DNA from: Bisporella sp. PMI_857
Taxonomy: Eukaryota > Ascomycota > Leotiomycetes > Helotiales > Helotiaceae
DNA: 64,000 nucleotides
Assembly (NCBI GenBank): GCA_021307315.1
Contig: JAJSPD010000041.1
Coordinates: 359,593-423,592, forward strand
Direction of reading: 5' to 3'
Shown here: in pieces, positions 10,993 through 21,094 of the stretch
How the letters are laid out: the number at the start of each line of letters is the position of its first letter
Position numbering within the stretch: the first letter of the stretch is position 1
Program-made: the position numbers and the translations under genes
Notes under the pieces: model-generated
Told to the model about the DNA's origin: nothing
Database searches by the model: none
Seen by the model: only the letters and a program-made list of their open reading frames with translations

Positions 10993-11008
10993 TGAGGGAC
11001 TGAGGTAA
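10993..11008 (-). repeat. Right terminal inverted repeat
   Basis: It reads TGAGGGACTGAGGTAA on the plus strand, the inverse of the left end. CCGTCGTC follows at once at 11009-11016. Confidence 0.85.
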
Positions 11009-12428
11009 CCGTCGTCTGGTCGCCGCGGTGATTACGCAAGGCTTCTCGTATATGGTCAAGGCTGGTTTGGAATATGGTCAAATTTATACGGAAGAAGCAA
11101 CGATCTTTCTGCGCATCCCAGACGATCCATCAACGGTATATTATGCGCTTTCGGTTCCTAAAGGAGATGTGGGTTTGTCAACGGGGTGGGATGAGGACAG
11201 CGAGCATTCGAATCGATTGCATCTGACTGCAGTTGGCCAGGCTGTTGCATTTACGCTCCGTGCACTGCGAACGCTTCCGCGAGGCGCACAATGGACCAAG
11301 AACGCTCTCGGTCAACTTAAGACGTGGGCTATCATAGTTAAGGATGCTGAGGAGGCCATCGCGATGGATGAAGTGCCGTCCTCGGAATATCAGCTATCCC
11401 TCAATGTTGTGGGAGACGTCATCCGGTTTCCAATAGGTTTCCGACTTCGTAAAAAGACACAGAGTTCAGAAGCTTGTCCTTCAGCTACATCGAGCTCTAG
11501 TAATGACGAGGAAGATCCAGATCATGGCCCAAATACCCCAAGCAGACGAGAGCTATTATCAAGTTCCGGCCGCTCTCAATCTCGGTCGACCGGACTGAGC
11601 TCTCGTGGTTCTCGAGTCTCGAAAAAGGAGACGGTGTATAATGGTACCGGTCGCAGGAGGACTCTCGGCGCCTTTTGTACTTTAAATTGTCTCCTGGGCT
11701 TGGTAACGGATGGCCAGCTTGACCGATCATGTCCAAATGTTAAGAAACATGGGGCAGACTCGCACAAACTCAACAAATTAACCTTTATAGGAGCTATCCG
11801 TAAAATGTTGGAGGATCAGCTTGACTGTTGCCAGGAAATGAATGTCCATGGAGCTAGAGGGGCATTATTTAAGATTCAATTGCTTCGATACCATTATATA
11901 TTTGTCGCGAAAGGCACCGGAGTTGAGTGTGCGGAAGATTTGAGACATGAATCTATAGTCTACCAGCGTCTCCAACCTATTCAAGGAAAATATATTCCGG
12001 TTCATCTGGGAGAAACGACAGTTCCAGGACCCTTATACTATGCCGGAGCTGTGGGTATCGTCCGGATGATGTTCTTCAGTTTTGCGGGATATCAGATACA
12101 ATCACCTATCTCTAAGGATGTCATAAAGCAAGCGATTCAAGGTCTACAGGCTATACATGAGCTCGGGATATTGCAGAAGGATCCTGCAACAAGGAATGTA
12201 CTTGTGTATCCAGGTGAATCAAGAGTTGCTTGGATAGACTTTGAGCGAGCAGGATTCTTACTTTCTCGAAAGGTCCTCGGTGTGTTATCTCCAAACAGAA
12301 AACGGAAGCTTTGGCCGCCTCAAGAGGGTGGAAGAAAGATACAGATGGACTTTGAAACGGGCACTAGAGCAACCCAGTCAGAGATAAATCAAGCCAGAGC
12401 AGAGCTGATGAAGCTTATATATGGCTAA
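11009..12428 (+). pseudogene. 3' part of the interrupted protein-kinase-like gene
   Basis: It begins at the right copy of the 8-bp duplication and continues the frame of 4443-5436 as RRLVAAVITQGFSYMV, the expected family sequence. Visible blocks are IFLRIPDDPSTVYYALSV, NRLHLTAVGQAVAFTLRALR, FCTLNCLLGL, DQLDCCQEMNVHGARGALFK, DLRHESIVYQRLQPIQGKYI and a degenerate kinase end. The catalytic-loop equivalent is HELGILQKDPATRNVL (Asp and Asn kept) and the DFG equivalent is IDFERAG. No glycine-rich loop is obvious. A serine-rich linker separates the two halves. The frame has no stop until 12426, so this half has decayed little since the insertion. Confidence 0.85.
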
Positions 12429-13642
12429 GACCAGCATGAGACATATTTCGCACTTCTCAATCAGAACACGAACTGAGAAGGTGCGAAGATATGTCCGCGG
12501 ACACAGTTGTCGCACTGTGAAACCTCAAACTGGGCTGAACTGGACTGGACCGAACTGATAAATCTGATAAACTATTGGCCACACTGGGAAGTCTTCGTTG
12601 CGCACGTCCAGAACCTGGCCAAAAGTGCAGATGAAACAGGTCGCAGAGCTGATAGACTCTTTGCGTAGACTGCATATTCTATTGAGACTCCAAATGACAC
12701 CCCATTCCATCTCGGTTCACTGGTGAGTGTCCAGATAGATCCAATTTGCTGTACGTCAAAGACTAATCGACCAAACATGAAGCAAGCTCAAATTGCGATA
12801 GTATGCATTGGATGCGATCTCGGACTATTCGAAGCTATCAATGTGAGCAAAGAGCTCCTAAGTATAGCTATACTAGCCGAAAAGACCAAAGCTGCTTCCG
12901 AGCACTTAGGCGAGATGAAATACCCATTCACAAGCTCCGCAACTGACGTTCTAACGGCCGAATCCTGCGTTATCTCGCATCTAATGACCAGATCAAGAAG
13001 ACAAGCTTCTCTCAAAGGAAAGTGTGAGAAGGCCGAGAGATGGCTTATAGTAGACGTCTGTAGTTGGATCAAGATATGGATTTCGGACTTCCAGAATTGA
13101 GCAATGCATAGTGGAGAAGGTCAGCAAACAGCGTCTTCAATCCAATCATAAAAGAGTCAGAAAAGGGTCCAGTTCATTCTTTCAACAAGCAGCGAGTTTT
13201 GCAGTCACACTTTCGCGTTTTTGACACAAGCTGTAATCTTCCTCAATTGATTTATTTTCTATGCGCATCTTGTCATTGTGATTGTTATTGGAGGCAAAGC
13301 GATGAGTGCCTAGAATATAAAGCTGCATAGGATCACACATCGTCTCCACCCTCCTCGCATCAAATTTCTCCGTCTCAGTCTTAACTCGCAAGGCTTCCTC
13401 CGGCATCTTCCCAGAGTCCGGCATAGTCCACCGAACCGACTACTCCAAGAAGTCTCTCCTTTCTGCATTCAAAGATATCGACGCGATCGTCTCAATCCTC
13501 GCAACATTTTCAACCCACCGTCAAAAACCCATCATTAACTAATTCCTCAATCGAATCCAATTTATCTTTCGTGTCTCTTGGATTCTTATCATCTTTGACG
13601 CTCCCTATTCGTGCCCTCCTCTATCTTCAGCTTTTAATACCT
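12429..13642. other. Intergenic, with an O-methyltransferase-like remnant
   Basis: Between the kinase-like gene and the calpain relic. Apart from the remnant at 12570-12910 the open frames (12723-13100 plus, 13182-13424 minus) show nothing I recognise. Confidence 0.45.
12570..12910 (+). pseudogene. Fragment resembling the dimerisation domain of a fungal O-methyltransferase
   Basis: Read across a frame change, the stretch gives ELIDSLR, then AYSIETPNDT and then AIVCIGCDLGLFEAI followed by LSIAILAEKT. These are the N-terminal landmarks of sterigmatocystin-type SAM-dependent O-methyltransferases (YSIETPDDT, then a helix ending in DLGLF, then LAEKTGA). The catalytic Rossmann domain does not follow, so only a short broken piece remains. 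The call rests on a few short matches from memory. Confidence 0.4.
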
Positions 13643-16267
13643 TTATTCCTCGTCATATACCATCGCCTTCAAGCCCTGGTCCTTATTGTAAATCTTAAAT
13701 CCAATAATACACACAGCATTCCAAGGCTCAGGCTCATTATCATTTTCGTCATCCTTATTTTTCTTGTAAGCCTTCTGCTGCTGACTTGGTCCCTCATCGA
13801 TGGGTCTTGGATTTAGTGTAAGGTTATCGTCACTGTAGAAATCGTCGAAGTCAGAAATGGGACTTGCGCTGGACTCGCCGTTGATCACAAGGTATTGTTC
13901 TGACGGTGGAGATGGGGAACAACGGGAATAGCGGCGCCGAGAGGCGGAACTGCGGCAGTTGTATGGAGGAGTTGGTGCCGGGTAGCAGTTAAAATGCCGT
14001 GGTGAAGTTGCGACGAGGTTGGAGTTGGGTGTCTCTGGAGTAGTCTGGGACATGGTGGACGAAGATGAGAGGTTCTCGGTCTGTACAGCTTTATCTCTGT
14101 TATTAGTTGGCTTCACATCTGAGCTCGTTGCGTTCGCGAGCTGTGAAGGCTCTTCGGTCTGAATGCTTTTGTCTTCCTTCGCCGGAAATACTTGCTTGAC
14201 TTCTTCAGTTTGCACAGCTTGGTCCCTTAGCTTCTTTGCCTCTTTCTCTATATCTTCCGCCTTTTTCTCAGGTTCCTTGGCCTCCTGCTTCGCTTGGTTC
14301 TTTTTGTCTTGCTTGCGCAGAATTTCTCGAGTAAGATGTCTTTTTTCCTAGTTTTTCCTTTGTGTAGCGATCCTAGCTTCTCGAGCTTTAGCTTTATCTT
14401 TGGCTTTTCGAGCTGCACACTTGGCTTCCAGATGTGCGGCAGCCTTGCTGTGAGCCAGATTATACATGGCACCAACTTGAGTAAGTTTGTCATTGTCAAC
14501 TTTTCTCTTTAACTGTGCTTTTACAACGTCCTCAACAGAAGGATCCTTTGTGTCACGATGTGCTGTGACCTAAACAAACACTGAATAGGTACCTGCTGGC
14601 AGGCTCTGCAGTTCTGTGGCAACACTTCTTTCTATAAGATAGTTTCTATGGCTTCGCACAATATAATCCTCCTCTCCTGGAGAATCGACGTTATGCAGTC
14701 GGAATTGTAGGCGAAAGCTGTACTGACCTTGAAGTCCGTCAAAATATCTGTCATCAAGTTGACTTAGGACTAAGACTACAGGTGATTCTTTTGTCAAAGC
14801 TATTCTGAATCTTTGTTTGAATTGAGGAAGCTATGGAACTTCCGCGCTGATCCACTTCTGGGTGATGCGCCAGTCTGGAGAATCTATAAAGAGTCGTGTT
14901 CGGTCCAAATGTTGATACTTGTGAAGAAGGTCTTTAAATGATATCCAAAATGCACTATCATTTCCAAACTTATGATTTAGTTCAAGTTGCGCCTTTGGTG
15001 TAAATTCCTTACTGCTATCAGACCATGAACCTTCCCAGTTACCTTTCTTGCTTTTACCCTATGGATTTCGAAGCTTCAGCAGCCGTTGGCCAGTTGAGAG
15101 CTCACGTGCTTCTATAATAACATACGCATGACCGTCAGAAAATCCATCCCTGGTACTATACCTTCCATCGAGAAGCCCAGTAGAGCAGCCAAAGAGAAAT
15201 TCCTTGTTGACTTTCATGATTTCATTCTTCCAAAATTCATCAGTATCCAGGATATCAGATGTCAGCAATTCAGTAGTTACTCTTCCAGTAAGGTTTTCAA
15301 GCTCTTCACCAACCCAACCACCGCCGAGAGCTGCATAGTCACTATGTGCTTTGGCGTATGCTTTCTTTAGGAGCGGCAGCCAAGTCTCGTTCGGATCTTT
15401 GCAATGCGCGAAAAACAGAGCCTGAGATCCAGTTTAGTAGGTTTTCCGGTACTTTTTCTCAACGTCTTCCCTATCAATCTGCTTCAGTAAATGACGCTGT
15501 ACGGATGGAGAGTCTCAATCAGGAGATTTAAGATACAGCTTATCATCAACGATAGATATGATCCATTTTCCATCTCGGTGAAAGACGAAACCATATATAC
15601 CGATTTTGGTATTATACACCACACAGATCCTCTCTATCCTAAACTCTATGTTTACCAATGCTGTCAGGCTTGCTATCAACCAGCAGTCTCCAAGATTTCT
15701 CAGCTTGACATCTGCCGGAACGTTTTTCCCTCCTAAAAATGTAGGTTTCTCGAAGATCTCATGTACCCTTTTCACAGCTTTCGGTACCTGCGAACTTCAA
15801 TTGGACAAATTATTGCTGTTCAACTCAAATCTGCCACTAATCAAGCCATTGAGACAGTATCCTTTTTCCAACTTCAGGTCCCAGTCAATATCGAAACTTG
15901 GATCTCGATATCGCATATTTACTCTCTTACATTCTTTTATGAGTTTCTGTACCTTGGTCCGACATTCTTGCACAGCCCGCTGGAAGTCCTCCGATACAAG
16001 AAAGTTGTTCTGCGTGGGTCTCGATTGTGTTAGTTTAGAGGGGTCGGACGAGGTAGGCGGGGCAGATGGCAGAATCGTTGTCGCTTTGCTGAATTGTGGG
16101 ACTGAGAATCGCTGCCATATCTTGTTGATGGTCTCCTGCGGGGGGTATCGCTTCGTCTTCTTGTTGTTGTTGTTTGGGAGAGAAGGATGCGGAGGTAGTG
16201 GCGGTGGTGGATTCGGACGGCCTCGTCGTCTCGAATCATCATCGGAACTGGAACTGTACATGAACAT
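13643..16267 (-). pseudogene. Calpain-like cysteine protease, decayed
   Basis: Calcium-type calpain homologue broken by many stops. Reading down from an ATG at 16267: a Pro-rich N-terminus, DWDLKLEKGYCLNGL, then VKRVHEIFEKPTFLGG and the catalytic cysteine block NLGDCWLIASLTAL (about 15720-15680). Next come KQIDREDVEKKYRKTY, SDYAALGGG and the histidine block DGHAYVI. The asparagine block LLKLRNP is followed by TAG where Trp is expected. A domain-III-like part (VVLVLSQLDDRYF) leads to an Ala/Lys-rich tail and finally EPEPWNAVCIIGFKIYNKD. In-frame stops occur near 15786, 15530, 15450, 15060, 14832 and 14570. Several are Trp or Gln codons turned to TAG or TAA, consistent with CpA-to-TpA change. 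At least one frameshift (in the GGWVGE-like block near 15330) is also present. Confidence 0.85.
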
Positions 16268-17606
16268 TGTTTCAGTTTATGCCTTCTATTGCCGCTATGT
16301 GGCCAAACCTCGAGTCCGCAATTCTTTATGACTTGTCCTTGAGAGAACAGTGCAATAAATGGTGCAGTATATTCTTCCTGCAGCCTCGAGAACTGATATT
16401 AGTAGTCATCCTGACAGAACGGGCTCCTTGCCTAGCTTGGATAGGCAGTGTGGTGGCAGCAATGGAAAGCGTCATGAGTGCTTCGCAGACCTCGAGCGAC
16501 AGTATGGCTGGCCCTCGAATTAAAATCACAAGGACCAGATCCTTTACTTGTTCGTGCTGTAGGGGGAGTTGCTGGTGTATGATGTGGATTAAACTACAGT
16601 ACAGGGGTTACATTAGGCTTCTAGAGGCCTGACATATCAGGTAGCTTGGACTCTGCAGAGTCTATCCAACTTGCAGGTAGAGCTTCTCATTAAAAGGATC
16701 AATTATTTGAGCGAAAAGCACATGCGTTCAATAAGTAAAGCAGTCAAGAGCCTTTGAGGAGGAAAAAAGATGTAAAAAGGGTAGGAAAAAACTGGACCGG
16801 ACAGTGTGTCATGCGCCATGATAAGGTAACGTAGTTAATGTTAGTAACGTACTTGATAAGCAACTTGATCACCCAATTTTACATACAAAAAACGTCGGTG
16901 CACTTCATTTATTTGTTAATGAAAAAACTTATAAATTTGAATTTTATTTTTTTATACTATATTTAAAACATTTTGTAATTTATAAGTACGTACTATTTAT
17001 ACTTTGATTACTTTGATTACTGACCAGTTAGGAAAGCGGTCGGCTGAATCAAGAAAGCGGTGACAGATTTTGCCGGACATAATTTTTGAAAGTTCTACAA
17101 CTGTTACAGCAGCTACGTAACAAGCTTGCTAGGCTTTTTCGAGAAGCTTACTATGTAGATTGTTTTTTGTTTTTCATGCTTTTTTTTCTTTTTTAGCTTT
17201 ACATTTTTGTATCGTACTATAATATAAAAAAGTTTGATTACTGACTTGATTACTTTGATTACTTTAATTTTAGTAATCAAATCAAATCAAAGCTAACGGT
17301 AATCAAAATCAAATCAAATCAAAGCTGATTACTTTGATTAGTAATTGATTCGTTGATTACTTTTTTGTCACACTGCACAAACCATTCGCTTTGGCAAGCC
17401 ACCTCAGGGATTCGTACAAGTCAGGGCCTTTTATGGTTTCTTGGCCCCTTGAGCGGGTACCAAAAATAGGTCATTCGAAACAGCCTTATGCATAAGTTCG
17501 GAGATATTAACAACGGTTTTAAGAGACTGCACCTCGATGTTTTCCTTTTCCTTTGCAGTGCTAATCAACCCAAAATTCTATAACTATATCGTTATAACTT
17601 TACATT
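16268..17606. other. AT-rich intergenic with inverted GATTACTTT repeats
   Basis: No gene seen. The stretch 16860-17375 is strongly AT-rich and holds many copies of TTTGATTAC and its inverse; most of it falls in the candidate hAT-type element listed separately. Confidence 0.5.
16802..17375. mobile_element. Candidate non-autonomous hAT-type element (574 bp)
   Basis: The left end CAGTGTGTCATG and the inverted right end CAGTGTGACAAA share a CAGTGTG start, the usual form of hAT termini. The interior is AT-rich and lined with TTTGATTAC repeats in both orientations near the right end, including a clear inverted pair around 17230-17340. I find no coding capacity. The 8-bp flanks (GGACCGGA and CACAAACC) do not match, so either the element is old or the boundaries are wrong. 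Confidence 0.4.
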
Positions 17607-19752
17607 ATGCGCCCTTCTTTTTATTTTTATTTTTGGTGGTTGGTGTGTTATGCAGCATCTTTGCCAACTCTAGATGCTGTTGCGCGGAGTATAAATCCAG
17701 CGAGAGGCGATAGTGGAGGCGATGGAATCATTGAAGAGTCAGACTCCAAGCTCGAAACTGGAGTTCTACCAGACCCGCGCGACGTAGAAACTAGTGAATG
17801 GGGTCAGGACTTCCTAAGTCGCAACACAAAGGGAGATGAAGCCCCTGATGCTAAGGATGGAGGAAATGAGCTGCGGAGTGTAGGTCCTGGAGAAAGTGAT
17901 GGTGTTACTGCTGGCATGATTACCCCAGTTTCCTCCTTTATCTTGCATTCTCCTTCGAAGTCCATATGCATTGAAACCTTACTAACACTTTTAAACACAG
18001 ATACGGCAGGTTCTTCCGACTTCGACTGCTCAGGCAAAACCAAGAAGTCTTTACTAGGGAAGATGAAACCCCCGACCAAACATGACCCTCAAGACTCAAT
18101 CGTCGACTGGCCTAAATACAAGTACGCTCTTCCAAATAGCGAAACCGATCCGAGTAGCTGGAGCCGCGCCCTCGAGGCTCGCTATGTTCTTGGACACGAC
18201 AGTATCCAAAAGAAATATGGCAGCGAAAGACGAGTGCTCGATGCTAATACGATTAAGCCAGGAAGCCGTCGCAGTCTTGACCCTGAACTTGGGATCAAAA
18301 AGCGAGCTCTTGATCCCGATGCACCGGTTTCAGGAAGCAAGACACGCGCTTTACATCCTGATCTCAGAGAGCCAGGAAATCGTCGTGGCCTTGGTCCCGA
18401 CCTTAAAGAGACAAGCGGTCGAAGGCGCACTATCGACCCTGACCCCCCTGATCCTGGCAACAGAAGGCGGACGATGGAACCAACTTCTGGGGATCCAGGA
18501 AGCAGACGTGCTCTCCATCCTACCGCTGTAGATCCCGGAAATCGACGTGCCCTCGACCCTATTCCAGTGGACCCAGGTAGTAAGAGACGTACGATGGATC
18601 CAACTCCTGTAGACCCTGAGAGCAAGAGGCGAGCAAAAGATCCCAATCCAGACCCGCCAGGTGGCATTGTAGACCCTGGGAGCAGGAAGCGAGCAAAGGA
18701 TCCCACCCCAACCCCGCCAGATGGCATTGTATACCTTGAGAACGGGAGGCGAGCAAAGGACCCTAGCCCAGGCCAGCCAGATGGCATTGTAGACCCTGGG
18801 AGCAAGAGGCGAGCAAAGGATCCCGATCCAGACCCGCCAGGTGGCATTGTAGGCCCTGGGAACGGGAGGCGAGCAAAGGACCCTAACCCAGTGTATCCAG
18901 TAGTTTCAACAGTCCGTATACGGGATAATTTTTTAGGAACTAGTCCGTTTGCTAGTTTGTAAAATCTGTACGATCTAGTTTGACATTTTGAGGTGTACGG
19001 ACTGTTTAAACTTAGCTAGTTTAAGTACAAACTGCAGTTTCGCTTCTAACCCCTAAAATCAATCACGTGAGTACCCCTTTTGGATCATCATCATACATTG
19101 GCTGTATTACATGACCAATAAACAACAAGCTCTCAAGTCTCTCCCAATCCTTCAACTTGTACCACGATTTAAAACATGCTAAGGCCTTAATCATCTTCAT
19201 TTCGAGTTGATTCCTTGTAACTCAATCATGTGACATAACACATGCACAGTAGTCACATTGCGGGGTCCTCCCGCCAAGGTCATAACAATCACCATTTCTT
19301 TGCAAAAGACGCTAAAAGAGATAAAATTTACCTAGGGGCTTTACTGTTTTTAGCATAGCTAACATATAAATCAGGAATTTACTAAACAAACTAGTTTCCT
19401 AGTACAAACTGCAGTTTGCCTACTTTACAAACGGACTAGGCTAGTACAAACTAGTTGGAATATATCATCATCTAGTACGTTTCCTAGTTTAATAAAATCC
19501 GTACGATCTAGTTTGTACTGCAGTACAAACTGTAAACTGGCAAACTACTGGACACCCTGCCCTAACCCAGGCCAGCCAGATGGCATTGTAGACCCTGGGA
19601 GCAGGAGGCGAGCAAAGGATCCCGACCCAGGCCCGCCAGCTGGCATTGTGGCTTGTAAGTCCTTCTGCCTTGAGATTCTCAAGATACTTTTGTGGATACT
19701 GCTTCATATCTAACACTTCATTACAGCACTAGTGCCAGAGGAACGTGTGTAA
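17607..19752 (+). CDS. Secreted repeat protein, candidate Kex2-processed peptide precursor, interrupted by an insertion
   Basis: Starts with a hydrophobic signal peptide (ATG 17607; FYFYFWWLVCYAASLPTLDA). After about 200 acidic or neutral residues come some 14 imperfect repeats, each ending in a dibasic or tribasic site (RR, KR, KK, RRR) and restarting with Ala/Ser/Thr, any residue, then Asp-Pro or similar: ALDPDAPVSGSKTR, TIDPDPPDPGNRRR, TMDPTPVDPESKRR. Later units lengthen to 20 residues (AKDPTPTPPDGIVYLENGRR). Signal peptide plus repeats cut by dibasic sites is the layout of fungal Kex2-processed repeat proteins. A 671-bp hAT-type element sits at 18889-19559; without it the frame continues through two more repeat units, a 72-nt intron (19655-19726, GTAAGT to TTACAG with a CTAAC branch) and a last exon to 19752. 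In its present state the frame ends at 18962, inside the element. No cysteines occur in the repeats. Confidence 0.75.
18889..19559. mobile_element. Non-autonomous hAT-type element (671 bp) with 8-bp target duplication
   Basis: The left end CAGTGTATCCAGTAGTTT and the inverted right end CAGGGTGTCCAGTAGTTT agree at 16 of 18 positions and begin with CAG, as hAT ends do. CCCTAACC is duplicated exactly at 18881-18888 and 19560-19567. Subterminal copies of TCCGTACGATCTAGTTTG-like sequence occur near both ends, with several ACTAGTTT/AAACTAG words. It has no coding capacity. It lies inside the repeat array of the secreted-protein gene, and removing it restores the frame. Confidence 0.88.
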
Positions 19753-19917
19753 ACTAGTCATTACTTAATAGGCGCTGGGTACTTGAGGGCTGGTGACACA
19801 GATTCTGAAGCGTGAAGTTAATGTGGTGAAAAATGAGGAATTCTGTATTTTGCAGCACATGAAGCACCTAGCTGTTCTCTCCTCCCACACCCACCACAAA
19901 CTTCAGCCCACTGTCCT

Positions 19918-20382
19918 CTATTTAAAACAGTTTCCACCGCAACAAGCGTCACATATCTTCTTGACCTGTCCCGTTCTCACTATATTCTGTGCCTCCAACT
20001 GCTCCAAAATCCCCTCATTCTCAAAATAAGTTTTCATCCAGAATGTTTTCCTCAGCGGATCATTCGTAGGCATTGGGGGCTCAGAGGACCCAGCTGTGAA
20101 GGCGGCGAACAGCGGGTCGAGGTATTCGTCACAGGGGTTGCTGCCGGAGTGGATGAGCATAAGTTGGGGTTTTCGACGTTGTAGCCGAAAGGGTAGCGGC
20201 AGAGAAGCATCTTTATGGGATTCGCCAAAGAGTGTTCTGTAAAGGGAGGACCGAAGGGTTTGTCGCGGGTTAAGTGGAAAGAGCGAAAGGGTGGGAAAGT
20301 TGACATAACGGCGAATTGAAAGGTGGTGGTTATTTGGTTGTTTGATCGGAAAGTGATTTGAATAAGTCGAGAGTGTTAGCAT
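19918..20382 (-). CDS. Hypothetical protein
   Basis: Open frame of 154 residues. The N-terminal half is rich in Ser, Leu and Arg. The C-terminal half looks like structured protein: NPCDEYLDPLFAAFTAG, then NDPLRKTFWMKTYFENEGIL and EAQNIVRTGQVKK, ending in a cysteine-rich tail (CDACCGG). Codon use in the second half looks gene-like, but I cannot assign a family. The N-terminus may be wrong if an intron was missed. Confidence 0.4.
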   Translation of the reverse strand: MLTLSTYSNHFPIKQPNNHHLSIRRYVNFPTLSLFPLNPRQTLRSSLYRTLFGESHKDASLPLPFRLQRRKPQLMLIHSGSNPCDEYLDPLFAAFTAGSSEPPMPTNDPLRKTFWMKTYFENEGILEQLEAQNIVRTGQVKKICDACCGGNCFK

Positions 20383-21094
20383 TTAGGACCTTTTAGCTTA
20401 ATCTACTGCTTTGATGAATTTTTCGAAAAGATAAAGTGCTTGAAAAAAAGCCGGACGCGAAGTTGGAAGACGAAAAAAGCTTTTGGAAGTTCTTGTTTTG
20501 AAGCTTAGCGGAGTCGCGAATTCATATAACTAGGTTCTTAAAACATATTATTGCTCGTTTTACATTTATGGAACATTTAACTCCCACATTTACTTTACAA
20601 CTTTCTTAACATTTCGAATTGTCCAACTTGTCGATCTGGACCAATAGTACAATATCGACAGGACCTCTAATAATTGAGCGTCGGTTTTTATCACCGGTAG
20701 TATTACACTTTGTACGTTTTTATTTACTAAACCGAGCGTATTTTATTATATATAATAAATAAGCTAATTTGTTAGGTTTACAATTTGTAATAATTAGTTA
20801 ATATTGTTTTATAATTAAAAAGTGAAGCATTTGCTTTATATTATAGTATTAAACGTACCCGAATTGTGTGGCTATTATGGAATTAAACGTTACCGAAAAG
20901 TAGGCCCATTCCTTTATATCATGGAATTAAACGCGACCGAACCGTAGCCTAACCGCAAGCAAATGCACAGACCAACACCGCAAATTATAGGATTAAACGA
21001 AAGTTTTGCTTTGTTCATTTCCTTGCAAACTTTAATCAAAGCTATATAAAATAATTCTAAAATACACGTCTGTTCGCGACTCGGTCGTGTATAA
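20383..21094. other. AT-rich intergenic, no gene
   Basis: Upstream of the pogo fragment. It contains repeated ATGGAATTAAACG-like words (about 20876-20990) preceding short C/G-containing stretches. I could not find the inverted partner of the pogo right end here. Confidence 0.4.

Larger units (their letters stand above)
5437..11008 (+). mobile_element. DNA transposon with DUF6589-type protein and RecQ-like helicase (5,572 bp)
   Basis: Complete-looking element. Its left end is TTACCTCAGTTTCCTCA and its right end, read inward on the other strand, is TTACCTCAGTCCCTCA, so the terminal inverted repeat is about 16 bp with one indel. The 8-bp sequence CCGTCGTC is duplicated exactly at 5429-5436 and 11009-11016. 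The host kinase-like frame is restored if one copy of the duplication and the element are removed, which independently fixes both boundaries. It carries two convergent genes whose 3' ends overlap by 26 bp: a spliced DUF6589-type gene and a RecQ-like helicase. An extra CTGAGGTAA (10942-10950) lies just inside the right end and extra CCTCAG words lie inside the left end. Both genes are open, so the insertion is probably recent. I do not know a named transposon superfamily with this gene pair; the 8-bp duplication resembles hAT or P elements, but the proteins do not. Confidence 0.88.

Noticed and set aside
5437..11008. Reading the DUF6589/RecQ segment as two ordinary host genes in a large intron of the kinase-like gene
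   Set aside because: Exact 8-bp duplication, inverted ends and an exactly restored frame fit transposition; the ends lack GT-AG splice sites.
18182..18847. A 221-codon minus-strand frame opposite the secreted repeat protein
   Set aside because: It mirrors the repeat units; signal peptide, intron and restored frame all support the plus strand.
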